Program-made: the position numbers and the translations under genes
Origin: Notolepis coatsorum
Lineage: Eukaryota; Chordata; Actinopteri; Aulopiformes; Paralepididae
Assembly: GCA_963971535.1 (NCBI GenBank)
Contig: OZ020585.1
Span: forward strand, 23,590,236 to 23,654,235
Direction: 5' to 3'
DNA: 64,000 nucleotides
Shown: one piece after another, positions 35,217-47,264 of the stretch
How positions within the stretch are numbered: position 1 is the first letter of the stretch
Layout of the letters: each line of letters opens with the position of its first letter
Notes under the pieces: generated by a model
Database searches by the model: none
What the model was told of the DNA's origin: nothing
What the model saw: only the letters and a program-made list of their open reading frames with translations

Positions 35217-36263
35217 ATCTAATAATAATAATAATAATACATTTTATTTATAAAGCGCTTTTCAGGAACCCAAAGGCGCTGACAATGAGCAAAACAAATG
35301 AACAAAGAAAAAAACAACCACGGGTAACAAGTAACAGATACAGAGTCCAGTAGGGGAACAGTCAGGGAAGTAAGGAAACTGAGGGGAGGGGGTGGGGGCA
35401 GGAGAGGGAGATAAAGTAGGGAAGGGGAAAGGGAGGTGGTAGGTTGGAGGAGGATGGTTATTAGTGGTGGGGGGAAATATCAATACATAGTAGTATCGCG
35501 ATACTTCGCGTGGCGATACTGTATCGATACAGGGACACCAAGTATCGATATTTATTTATTTATTTAAAAAAAAAAAAAAAAATTATAAGGAAGTTGCATT
35601 GTTCATTTTAATACCTGTAATAGTACAGTAGTCCACACACACGCACACGTGTGCATTCAGTTAAGTTGGAATATGACTGTAATACAAACAGTTCAGTTTG
35701 TCAGGTACTGTGTATGCAACACAGATTACAGTGTTCTCTGCTTGAGAAAATACCATGTTCTGCAATAAAAATTATTGAAGTGAGATGAACAGACTGAACT
35801 TTATTTTATTAGATAAAACATGTTGACAAAGTTTTACTTTGCATTTGAAAAAGGGTAATAAATTGCAATATATCGCAATATTAATATCGCAATACTCAGC
35901 ATATCGCAATATATTTAGTATCGCAATACTATCGCATCGTGACTCAAGTATCGTGATAGTATCGTATCGTGAGGCCTCTGGTGATTCCCACCCCTAGTGG
36001 TTATGGGTAGGGAAGGTTGTATGCTTGGGAGAACAGGTAGGTTTTGAGTCAGGATTTAAAGGTGGAGAGTGAGGGAGAGTGAGGGAGAGTGAGGGAGAGT
36101 CACAGACAGTCTGAGGGAGGGTGTTCCACAGTCTGGGTGCAGCTTGTGAAAAAGCCCGGTCACCAAAACGTTTAAGTTTGGATGACGGGACAGTGAGGGA
36201 AAGAGTGGAAGAGGACCGGAGGGAACGGGTGGGGCGGTAGGGGAAAAGGAGGTCAGTCAGGTT
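35217..36263 (-). mobile_element. L2 LINE 3' end, split by a hAT MITE and cut by a DIRS element
   Basis: Begins with the reversed tail: an AAT repeat, then TTTATTTATAAAGCGCTTTT. At 35998-36263 it encodes the L2 C-terminus on the minus strand (KRFGDRAFSQAAPRLWNTLP). A GAGGGAGAGT triplication sits at 36070-36100. The right edge is where the 4-kb DIRS-like element begins. Confidence 0.8.
35467..35997. mobile_element. hAT-type MITE in the L2 end
   Basis: The right end, read reversed, is TAGGGGTGGGAATCACCAGA followed by GGCCTCACGATACGATAC, a well-known fish hAT terminus. The left end has the complementary TATCGCGATACT clusters. There is no coding capacity. It separates two parts of the same L2 tail. 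The exact left border and the target duplication are blurred because TAGTGG occurs on both sides. Confidence 0.7.
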
Positions 36264-37141
36264 GTTATATTTCATTGGCTACGCTGTCTGCTTCGCTCTA
36301 TGGGATACACTCAGCGCCTGTGCACGTCCAATGAAAACTTCTCACATGTACCTTCCATTTGCCCAACCACGCCCACCTCCAGCCACTCAAAGCCCAGGTG
36401 TGCAGTCTACTTCTCCCTTCCTCATTGTTTTCAGCTAAACAAATGGCTCACAGGCCTTTGGCAGTTGAAACGAAAATTGGTTAGTTAGTTAGGTGAGAGA
36501 TGTAAGGCTATTCCACCGACGTCCTTTTTCAGGACTTCCCCGGCGCGTTCGGAAAAGGGAGTGCTTTGGACCGCTGTTTGTTATGGAGTTTTCCTGGCAG
36601 ACCGGCAGTTTCTCGTCGGAGGACTGCTGGTATGCTGTAGGCGCTGTCTGTGAAAGGCTTCGAGCCATGGCGTGCTGCCTTCCGTGCTTTTTACCCCCGC
36701 ATGGAGGGTTAATTGCAGGCTTGATGTGGCGAGGCGCGTCTCCGGGGGAGGCGCGTCAGAGGGGATCCCCGACAAACGGGAGGGTTCCCAGCCCTCGCCA
36801 GGTACGGGGGAGCAGCATGCGGCATAGCAGAAACAGTGTCTGTCTGACGGGCATCTCTGCGTGTAAGCATTGGCGGTTTGGACGTGTTTTGTAAACCGTC
36901 TGGAGGAGCTGCACCTTCATTCAAGGAAAAAGAGGCACGTGACCAGCGGCAGGTGTTCATCAACAGGTGTATGCTGTGCTTGTTTTGACCTTGTGGTGTC
37001 TTTTGTCTTTCGAGTGCATAGGACCCCCACGTCATTGCCTGCTGTGTATTCTCAGCCATTATATTCTACTGACTTGGTGCCTGTATTTTTCCTTGTGTCC
37101 GCGGACCGCACTTCATAAGAAGTGGCGACGGCCTGGGCTTT

Positions 37142-37510
37142 TTCCCCTCGTGTTATGTATCACGTCATCGGGGAATTGTATGTTTAGACATATTTTTATA
37201 TATATATTGAGGCGTTCTGCAATCTGTTAATACGATTTTCAATCTGTATTATGTCTTGTTTTCAATCTATGTATCAGGCTGGCTCGCGCCTTATATCATC
37301 TGTTTTTGAACTAGGTGAGGCGCCGCGCCATACAGTGTGGCATTCCCCACTCGTGTTTTGTCAAGAGGACGGGGAATGGTATGAGGGGCGGTTTAGGCCA
37401 TATACCGTCACTGTCACATATACATATTGAAATGTGTCTTGTATGTCCACACTCCCCACTCATGTTATGTAATAGCACGACGACGGGGAATTGTGTTTTT
37501 TGGACATATA
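37142..37510. repeat. Triplicated stem-loop module A in the DIRS-like element
   Basis: Three diverged copies (about 37142-37190, 37341-37384, 37451-37510), each with CCCC...CTCGTGTT-like sequence and GGGGAAT forming a short stem (for example 37342-37348 with 37371-37377). Copies 1 and 3 are followed by a GACATAT block. Confidence 0.7.
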
Positions 37511-37559
37511 TGTATATATATATATATGTATATGGTATGTTATGAATGAGGTACACTGG

Positions 37560-37650
37560 GGTAAATAAGACTTTAATGTCTTTTCCTTGGTCTGCATCCC
37601 CCTAACAATTGTGTGTATTGAGGCGTGCTGCTTTGTACCCATTCTTCGGG
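37560..37650 (+). repeat. LINE-tail-like segment inside the DIRS-like element
   Basis: TCTGCATCCCCCTAACAATT and TTGTACCCATTCT match the sense-strand 3' UTR of the LINE at 15.2, 45.2 and 47.3 kb. A shorter match (CTGCAATCTGTTAATA) lies at 37218-37233. It suggests either capture of a LINE tail or that the LINE borrowed its tail from this element. Confidence 0.6.
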
Positions 37651-37943
37651 GGAACCGTGGACGGGCCACGACACGAAGGAGGTGAATAGAAGGAGGTAAC
37701 AGGTTTCCCTGTTGCCCTGGGTGGTTTTATGTACGTATTGTTTTGTTGCTGGGAAAGCGTTCCCCCCTCTCGCCCACGTTGTACATAATTCCTCTATTAT
37801 TTGCACTGTACATACGATGTTTGTTGTAGTTTACGTTGTTTTTTTGTAATAAAAAAGCCAGAGTGAAACCGGTGGATTCTGTTCAACAGACGTGCAATTA
37901 TTCCTCCGTTACCATGTCTGATGTGGTACCACCAGACGATGCC

Positions 37944-38690
37944 TATTATTATTGTAATGCGCTTTGAACCCGCTGCCCCCTGGCGTTTAGCCCGGGGAGC
38001 TGCGAGCGGTGCTTGAGGTTCCATCTTTTCTATTGAAAACTTTAACTGGCATTACACTTGGCGGGGGCCTTTGAATCTAATCATGTGTGTGTTGTGATAT
38101 GACGTTTTAGTCATATCCCCCATGGAATATGCCATTTTACCTCTCCTCGGGGAGGTGAAATGGTGGCGTTTCTCGTGCCTTTTCCATCAGCAGGTCCTTT
38201 TTCAGTTATGTAAAATGACTGTCTGGTATACTGGTTTTGGTCGAGTGCCCCACCGATTCTATTATTATTGTAATATGATTTGACCCCGCTGCCTCCTGGC
38301 GTTTAGCCCGGAAATTTGCGAGCGGTGCTTGGAGTTCCATTTCTTTTTATTTGAAGAATGGGAACTGGCGTTGCACTCGGTGGGGGCATTGTGCTTGATC
38401 GTGTGCGTTGGATATGACGTTTTAGTCTTATCCACCATAAGAATATACCTGGTATGATTTCTGACTGTGTCTGATACTAGATTGTTCAGTGACCCTGCAG
38501 TCTGTGTTGTTTATAATAACGTTGAAGCCGCTGTATCCGGTGGTGCTCAGCCCGGAGGCAGGCGGGTGGTGTCTGGTCCCGTTGTTTCAAATTGGGACCG
38601 GCGTTATGCCTGAAGGGGGTCCTTTACAATCTGTTCATATGTGTATATAACGTTTCGGCCTTCTCCTTCGTGAGAAGGCCTGATGTGTGG
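37944..38690. repeat. Triplicated stem-loop module B in the DIRS-like element
   Basis: Three diverged copies of about 180 bp (37944-38125, 38256-38440, 38505-38690). Shared words are GCTGCC(C/T)CCTGGCGTTTAG, GCGAGCGGTGCTTG and a TATGACGTTTTAG or ATAACGTTTCGG block. Each has paired segments: GGTCCC with GGGACC in copy 3, and GGCCTTCTC with GAGAAGGCC at 38657-38680. A further 12-bp stem lies between copies 1 and 2 (38131-38166). Confidence 0.75.
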
Positions 38691-40327
38691 GGTTGTACTA
38701 TATTTATTCATTAAATATCTTACATCCAGCTCCTCTGGTCAACCATGAGCGCGGGCAGCACGCCGCATTGCCGCTCCCACTGGGGTGACGTATGGTATTT
38801 ACATATCTGTATTTACATATCTGTCCTTTGCATAGAAGGGGTTCCCCGCTATCCGTCGGCGGATATATGGGGACCCTCGCTAGCTCTGGCGTTAGCAACC
38901 AGGGGAGTTGCGTGCGCACCTCCCCAGTTCGGGTTGTTTATTCAAGGTTCTTTTCGTCTTGCTCTGTTTCTGGCTCTGCTGTGATACAGCAGGTGTCACA
39001 GCCACGACGGCCAGCAGACAAAATCGGTTTCATTCTGAATTTTGTTGGCGAAATAGGTCGATTTTCCGGTCCCAGTAATGGGGACTGGTTGAAGGGTCTG
39101 CCCCCGTTTTCTGTGGAAACGGGGGGAGTGATTCAGACCCATGCCACGCATGTCTTCCGATCGGTTGATTTTGGAAGGAGGCATGGTGAAGGTTTCCATC
39201 CTCGGTATGGGCTGTTAGACAACCCCCCCCTACTGCTGCAAAGGGGGATGACATCTGCCCACACAGAGTGGCCCTGCTTGTCATTCGAATATGGGGTTGA
39301 AAGACGCATGGTGGTACTGTGCTGTGTTTTTCTCCCCGACTCGTATGTGAGTGGATGACGAGTAGAGGGTTTAGACTGACATCTCTGATCGTCTTTTACA
39401 GCTGTGTGTATTGAGCGTGCGGTGGAGTACCCGTTCTCCAAGCTGTTAAATTGGATTGAAAAGGTAGTTTTCAATTGGTTGGTCAATCATTGATGTGGGA
39501 CCTCGGTCACTGGGCTGTGTCACATCTCACGTGGCGGACTTCGCCGACTCCCTCTAACGTGGGGTGCAGGCCCAATACGGTGGGGAGGTAGTGGGCCTAT
39601 TCTGCCTCCCTACGGCCTAACGTATTGGTATTAGAGGTCAGTGCTGTCATGAATCCGGGTGAGGACTTTTGGTCCTCATCGGAACCTTCGGGGGTGTTCT
39701 GTCTCACGGCCATGGCCGGGGGCCCCGCCTCTGTAAAGGAGGAGTGCGGCTCTTAGAGCTGGAACCCCTTCTGCATCCCGCTGCCGGGCGGCTGGCGGGG
39801 TGCATGGTGGGGTAGATGGCGGTTTTTCGCATGATCTACTCACCTTGTGCGTTTTGGGGTAACTGAGCTCCACTGCGTATGATTGGTGTCCTTCTCTCCG
39901 CTCCTCGTTAGGAGGCGCGAGGGGGTCGGACCCCACCCCATGTTTTTCTGATGGTCGTGAAGGGACCTCAGGGGGTGCATTTGTCGGGGCTACGCACCCC
40001 GCTTTGCCCGTTGTCCCATAGAGCGAAGCAGACAGCGTAGCCAATGAAATATAACGAAGGTTATCCTATAACCCTAGTTATATGATTGCCGTAGCTGTCT
40101 GCTTTTAACGCAGGACCCTTGGCTGGGTTTTGCTGAAATTCAGACTCGGAAGGGAGAAGTAGACTGCACACCTGGGCTTTGAGTGGCTGGAGGTGGGTGT
40201 GGTCGGGCAAATGGAAGGTACATGTGAGAAGTTTTCATTGGAGGCGCACAGGCGCTGAGTGTATCCCATAGAGCGAAGCAGACAGCTACGCCAATCATAT
40301 AACTAGGGTTATAGGATAACCTTTGTT

Positions 40328-41576
<1,249 letters not shown>

Positions 41577-41995
41577 GTTGTCCATGTGTCCGTGTGTGTG
41601 TTCTCACACAAACTAATAGCAGCCCGGGCTGTCAGTCAAACAGCTGGTAAAAGCATCTTCATGGTGATGTGCGTCTCAGGAGATCAGTTTTGACTGCATC
41701 AATTAATCATCAATCAAACTGCAAAAAACACTGGCACCGCTTAAGATAGTTTCACCCTGGGAACTCATGCATGACATTTATGCTGAGACATATTTTCTCT
41801 TGTGAAAACACCAATGTCTCTGTGCTCAGTGAAGTATACTATGCTGTACTGGTGTGTCTGGCAAACGGCCTTGTGCTATGAATGATAACATTAATTTATT
41901 GTCAATATACAGTGCACAATTACAATCAATGTAATTGAAATTCGTCTTTTTTGCATATCCCTCCTTTAGTTAGCTACACATTTAGCTATCCTTAA

Positions 41996-42640
41996 AAGGG
42001 ACATGCATTGCTATTCCTTGCACTATTTGGGCAACTTTACACAATTCCTGTGAGTCTATGGAAGACATCTGTAAGGTTTATTTAAAAAAAAAAAACATTG
42101 TTTTATATTTTTAATGGAGTACTCAAAAGCATCATTTTCCAGCCTCAGGATTTCAGCCTGTTATTGGATGGGCTCCGCCCATAAGCACTTTCAGTGACAG
42201 ACACCCACACAGCGTGATACATACGAGAGAGAGCGAGAGAGAGAACGAGCAAGCGAGAGAGGGAGAGAGAGAGAGATGCGTCCCCGACACACACGCAGTC
42301 AAGTTTGTGTGTAATGCTCCGATGAGGGAGAGAGAGAGAGAGATGAGAGATGCGTCCCCGACACACATGCAGTCAAGTTTGTGTATGTGTGTGTCTCCGA
42401 CGAGGGAGAGCGATGGCGCACACACATTTACACACACTTCTGCAGTCCCTCCCGCCGTCCCTCTCTCTCTCTCCTCGCTCGTTCTCTGCCTGTCAAACCC
42501 CGTTTGAGGAAGTGTCGGGTTACACTATGCCTATGTCCCCAACACACACGCAGTCAAGTTTGTGTGTGTGTCCGACGAGGGAGAGAGATGGCGCACACAC
42601 ATTTACACACACTCCTGCTCTGCAGTCCCTCCCGCCGTCC

Positions 42641-42676
<36 letters not shown>

Positions 42677-43000
42677 CTCTCCCTCTCGCTCGTTCTCTGC
42701 CTGTCAACCCCTGTTTGAGGAAGTGTCGGGTTACAATGCGGTCTCTGCACTATAATGGTTAATGTGGGCGGTGGAGGTGAGTACAACCAGGGGCGGAGCT
42801 ATGCAAATCAATGCTATATTAATGTCACGGAAACCGTCTAATCAGAACAGTTTAGTTGAGTGAGGGAGGATCTCGTGAACTCAAGACTAGACTGATGAGT
42901 CAATATGGTAATTAGAGACACAGACCCATTGATACTAACCTGTATTACTATAAAAACCATGCTAAACACAGAAAAAAGGCATTTATAATGCATGTCCCCT
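41996..43000. mobile_element. MITE with TTAA target duplications (family 1), copy A
   Basis: Inverted ends AAGGGACATGCATTG and, reversed, AGGGGACATGCATTA, flanked by TTAA (41992-41995, 43001-43004). The 150 bp next to the left end match copy B at 61102 closely. The middle contains GA/CT runs and a tandem duplication of about 190 bp (42370-42560 and 42560-42740). No transposase is present. Confidence 0.85.
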
Positions 43001-43156
43001 TTAAGTCAAGTCAAGTCAAGTCATTTATTTATAAAGCACGTTTAAAAACTCAAGAGCCAACCAAGCGACGAGAGGGCCTACCTGGAGGAGGTTAAGGTTC
43101 TAGCGGGATGGTGTCAAGAGAACTGCCTCTCCCTGAACGTCAGCAAAACAAAGGAG

Positions 43157-43441
43157 ATGATTGTGGACTTTAGGAGGTCAGGGGTCAGGGACTACAGCCC
43201 CCTCAGCATCGATGGGGCACCGTTTGAGAGAGTGAACAGTTTTAAGTACCTCGGAGTCCACATATCCGAGGACTTGACATGGACCACACACATTGACAGT
43301 GTTATCAAGAAGGCACGACAACGCCTCTACTTCCTTAGGCGCTTAAGAAAGTTCAACGTGAGTCAGAAGATCCTCAAGAACTTCTACTCATGCACAATAG
43401 AGCATCCTGACTGGCAATATCACCTCCTGGTTTGGGAATAG
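43157..43441 (+). CDS. Rex-like LINE RT C-terminal fragment 1
   Basis: 94 residues from the segment after the RT active site: MIVDFRR...SIDGAPFERVNSFKYLGV...EDLTWTTHIDSV..RLYFLRRLRKF. It ends at EHPDWQYHLLVWE where the family expects ESILTxxITVW, so a small frame shift lies at about 43405. It continues in the next entry. Confidence 0.75.
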   Translation: MIVDFRRSGVRDYSPLSIDGAPFERVNSFKYLGVHISEDLTWTTHIDSVIKKARQRLYFLRRLRKFNVSQKILKNFYSCTIEHPDWQYHLLVWE

Positions 43442-43472
43442 CACTGCACAAGACCGCAGCAGACTACAGAGA

Positions 43473-43706
43473 GTGGCCCGTTCAGCCGAACGCACAATTG
43501 GAGGGGGGCTTCCCACTCTCCAAGGCATTTACAACAAGCGGTGCATGGGCAAGGCAAAGAGAATAATCAAAGACTCCAGCCACCCAAACAACTGCCTCTT
43601 TGAACTGCTGCGGTCAGGCAAGCGATACCAGAGTCTCATGGCAAGCACAGAGAGACTCAGAAGGAGCTTCTATCCCCAGGCCATCAGGATGCTCAATGAA
43701 CAATGA
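43473..43706 (+). CDS. Rex-like LINE RT C-terminal fragment 2
   Basis: 77 residues: ARSAERTIGGGLPTLQGIYN, KRIIKDSSHPNNCLFELLRS, GKRYQSLMASTERLRRSFYP, stop. This is the Cys/His-free C-terminal domain typical of this fish LINE family. It belongs to the element at 43056-44322. Confidence 0.75.
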   Translation: MARSAERTIGGGLPTLQGIYNKRCMGKAKRIIKDSSHPNNCLFELLRSGKRYQSLMASTERLRRSFYPQAIRMLNEQ

Positions 43707-43773
43707 GTGCTCATGAACAAGGCTTGAACAATGAACAATCGTAACAACCATCAAATGCACTCACAGCACACAT

Positions 43774-43929
<156 letters not shown>

Positions 43930-44559
43930 TGCTGCACCCACTTTACCCCCTTTAGAACCCCTAAACACACTTTATATTTATTGGCAAATAATTTGCACTA
44001 CAACCCATACCTCATTACACCTTATTGTAAATTGTATCTAAATTGTACCTCATCCCATTTCTGCATTGTACTGTATAGTATATAGTATATTGTATTGTAA
44101 CTCAGTTACTTTTCGACTCTGCATTGTACATTGTATATATGTATATATTGAACACTTGTTGTCTACGTACTGACTTCTATTTTATACTTACTATACTTTT
44201 TATACTTATCTATTTTTATCTAGCACAATCTCTGGAGCAAAAACAGAAAGAAGCATTTTATATAAAAGTATGCTGTACTTCTGTATGACAACTAATAAAG
44301 AAACTTGAAACTTGAACTTGAAGTGCTGTACAATCAGAGCATAAAATGTCATATTATAAAATACAAAAATACAAAAAGGCACAGCAGGACAAGACAGTAC
44401 ATTCAGAATAGGACAACAGTAGGCCAACACACGGAAAGGGAAGCACAAAGTACAATATAGCACACAGGGGACAGAGGAGCACAAGAAGAGATACAAGGGG
44501 GAGGGGGCAGGGTAAAATTGCATGAGAGTGTGTGAGTTAGGGTGTGGGAAAATCAGGTT

Positions 44560-44952
44560 TTATTGAAGGCTAGGGAGTAAAAGTGGGTTTTTAGACGGGC
44601 CAGCAAGGGGGCAGATCGGATCTCCAGGGGTAGCTGGTTCCACAGTTTCGGGGACACGGCCTTGAAGGAGCGATCGCCTCTCCTTTTGAGTCTGGTGCGG
44701 GGGGGGGGGGGGGGGACCAGCCGAGCCTGATTGGAGGATCTTGGGTGCTGAGTAGGGGGTGATGAGCTCTGTGATATATAGGGGTGCTGTACCCGATAGT
44801 GCCTTAAAGGTCAGGAGGAGGATTTTGAAATATATTCTAAGTTGGACTGGGAGCCAGTGTAGGGAGGCTAGAACTGGTGAAATGTGTTCTCTCTTTCTGG
44901 TGCTGGTAAGGAACCTAGCTGCCGAGTGTTGTACCATTTGGAGGCGGGACAT
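44560..44952 (-). CDS. L2 RT C-terminal fragment
   Basis: 130 residues: RLQMVQHSAARFLT, HISPVLASLHWLPVQLRIYF, LLTFKALSGTAPLYITELI, then a G/C tract (44700-44716) after which the frame is wrong. Part of the same L2 copy. Confidence 0.75.
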   Translation of the reverse strand: MSRLQMVQHSAARFLTSTRKREHISPVLASLHWLPVQLRIYFKILLLTFKALSGTAPLYITELITPYSAPKILQSGSAGPPPPPPHQTQKERRSLLQGRVPETVEPATPGDPICPLAGPSKNPLLLPSLQ

Positions 44953-45156
44953 GGCTGCCTGACTAATGCCGGTGTAGAGGGCATTGCAGTAGTCAAGGCG
45001 TGATGTGATGAATGCATTTACTACTCTTTCCAGGTCGACGGGTGAAAGGATTGTTTTTATTTTAGTGATGTTACGGAGTTGGAAAAAGCATGATTTTACT
45101 ACAGCATTTACCTGCCGGTCGAATTTGAGCTCTGGGTCAAAGATTACACCCAGGCT

Positions 45157-45306
45157 GATTGATTGATTGATTGATTGAAAACTTTATTAACAGATTGCAG
45201 AATGGGTACAATACAGTACAGCTCAATACACACAATTGTTAAGGGGATGCAGACCAGAGAAAGACTTTCGTCTTGTTTACATCAGGGTCCCCCATTTTCA
45301 ATTCAT
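45157..45306 (-). mobile_element. 150-bp LINE tail, third copy of the 15-19 kb family
   Basis: Only the 3' end: a GATT repeat, then GAAAACTTTATTAACAG and the AATGGGTACAATACAGTAC block up to CCCCATTTTCAATTCAT. Flanked by CAGGCT on both sides (45151-45156, 45307-45312). Inserted in the L2 LINE. Confidence 0.92.
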
Positions 45307-45541
45307 CAGGCTCTTGACGTGGGGTTTGATGTGGAGAGTTGTCCTAGGCTGTTGGAGAGTGTTTTGGTGGAGGAGGGGGGGCCAAACACAATGATCTCTG
45401 TTTTATTTTCATTTAGCTGAAGGAAGTTGAGGGCCATCCAGCTTTTTATGTCCCGAGACAGTTTTTAAGGGAGTCTAGGTTAGCTGTGTCAGAGGGGTTG
45501 AGGGGAAGGTAGATTTGGGAGTCATCGGCATAAAAGTGGTA

Positions 45542-45847
45542 TTAAATATTGTGTTTCTGAATGATTTCGGCCAGGGGGAGCATGTAAATAGAGAAGAGTA
45601 TGGGGGCCGGGATGGAACCTTGGGGGGCCCCATACGGTAGACTAGCTGTGGGGGAGGAGTGTTCACCCAAACTGACCGAAAAGGAGCGGTCGCTCAAGTA
45701 GGATGAGAACCAGCTTAGGGCAGACCCCCCAATACCGAGCCTGTGTTCGAGACGATCGATCAGGGTGGAATGGTCGACCGTGTCGAACGTGGCGGAGAGG
45801 TCCAGGAGGAGGAGCATGGCACAGCTACCTGAGTCGATGATGGTCAT
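45542..45847 (-). CDS. L2 RT fragment (motifs A and B)
   Basis: 101 residues with LLLLDLSATFDTVDHSTLID (motif A), ALSWFSSYLSDR, and YGAPQGSIPAPILFSIYMLP (motif B, usually GVPQGSVLGPLLF). It ends before the YADD box. Part of the fragmented L2; motif B has drifted from consensus. Confidence 0.75.
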   Translation of the reverse strand: MTIIDSGSCAMLLLLDLSATFDTVDHSTLIDRLEHRLGIGGSALSWFSSYLSDRSFSVSLGEHSSPTASLPYGAPQGSIPAPILFSIYMLPLAEIIQKHNI

Positions 45848-47264
45848 TATATATTTTGACTAGCGCTGTCTCAGTGCTATCTCCTGCCCTGAAACCTGAC
45901 TGGAATTTGTCTAGGAGGTTGTTTTGATGTAGGAACGGGAGGAGTTGTGCCAGGACAGCCTTTTCTAAAATCTTAGATAGGAAGGGTAGTTTGGATATGG
46001 GCCTGTAATTATTGAAGAGAGCAGGGTCCAGGTTAGTTTTTTTAGGAGGGGCTCAACCAAGGCATGCTTAAGGGAGGAGGGAACAGAGCCTGAGTCCAGA
46101 GAGCTGTTTATAATAGACAGAATACTGGGGCCTTTCTCCCGCCACCTTAACTGCCTCTTGATACTGTTTGAGGTTTAAGGATCTCATAGTCATAGTGGAT
46201 CTGCAGTTTATTGTGTTTCCACATGCGCTCAGCCTGTCTGCAAAGTCTCCTTAAAGCTCTGGTGAGATCTAGGTCTGGGCCTTTTGAGTTTAAGGGGGGC
46301 GACAGAGTAGAGTATGGAGGAGCAGGAGGAATTGAACATTGAGATAAGTGCTGTGCTGGGCAGGAGAGGCCTCAATACTGCAGGTGTTAGGGGCAGCTAT
46401 GTAGGCAGCACGGAACCTAATGGCAGTGGAGCGGTTAATGTGGCGAGAGAAACGCGCTGGGACAATAGCTTTGGAAGTGGGGCAATAGCTTTGGAAGTGA
46501 GGACAAAACACAGAGCATCAAAAGAGATCACTGAATGGTCTGAAAGGATTGGGTCACCTATTTCCATGTTGTCGATGGAAAAACCTGCTGTTAAAACTAA
46601 ATCTAAAATGTGACAGAGTTTGTGTGTTGGGTAGTTAACATGTACGAGGGGGCGTGCCGAACATTCTACCTCACGCACCTGAGTGTGGTTGGCAATCAGC
46701 TCGTCGGGAGACTACTAGTACTGCTGGTTGCCTTCCACTCATTGCCAGGTCGTTCTGTATGCTACCATCAACCGCCGCGCTCCTGGTGAGACATCGTCTT
46801 CGCTCTCTATAATCCCACAGGAGGATTTCCTATGTTCTCACTGGGAGACGTTGTGCCATCCGTTGCTACCATCTACCGCCGCGTCTCTGGGGTGAGACGT
46901 CGTGCCAGCTACTGCCCTACTCCCTCTTCGTGGACCTCATTCCCGGGGTGAGGCCTCGTCATCGCTCTCTATTGTTCCATGGAGGATGCCCGTGTTCTCA
47001 CTCTGTTCCCCTTGGACCCCCTGTTTGCTGCGTTGCCCGTCGGCAGTGTTCTGGTTAGTCTGTACGAGACCAGACTCCGAACTTTCGTTTTCCTTCATGG
47101 ACTCAAGAAGATATTCCTGTGTACCTTTTGTTCACCCTTTAAAGGGACAGCGCTGCATTTTTGTTGTTTCTTGGACTCTAGTGTATTTCACCCAGGTCAG
47201 TGCCGCTTTTTGTGTGTAAATAAATCATGCCCTTGTTTTTGGCTAAACTCTGAATACCTGTGTC

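Larger units (their letters stand above)
36267..40327 (+). mobile_element. DIRS-like retrotransposon, 4.06 kb, with internal complementary region (fossil)
   Basis: Inverted terminal repeats of about 150 bp (36267-36421 against 40148-40293). The right end is about 30 bp longer (TATAACTAGGGTTATAGG). At 40015-40104 lies an internal region whose first half is the reverse complement of the left end and second half that of the right end. That is the diagnostic DIRS layout used for circularisation. GTT occurs at both junctions (36264-36266, 40325-40327) with no target duplication. I see no gag, RT, methyltransferase or recombinase, so it is non-autonomous. Two sets of triplicated stem-loop modules fill the middle. 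The structure is seen; the family name follows from it. Confidence 0.8.

Noticed and set aside
36493-36894. 133-codon plus-strand frame in the DIRS-like element
   Set aside because: No recognisable domain, odd composition and no counterpart in the related elements; not enough to call a protein.
38792-39358. 188-codon plus-strand frame
   Set aside because: No similarity to DIRS proteins that I can see; codon pattern unremarkable. Left out as a gene.
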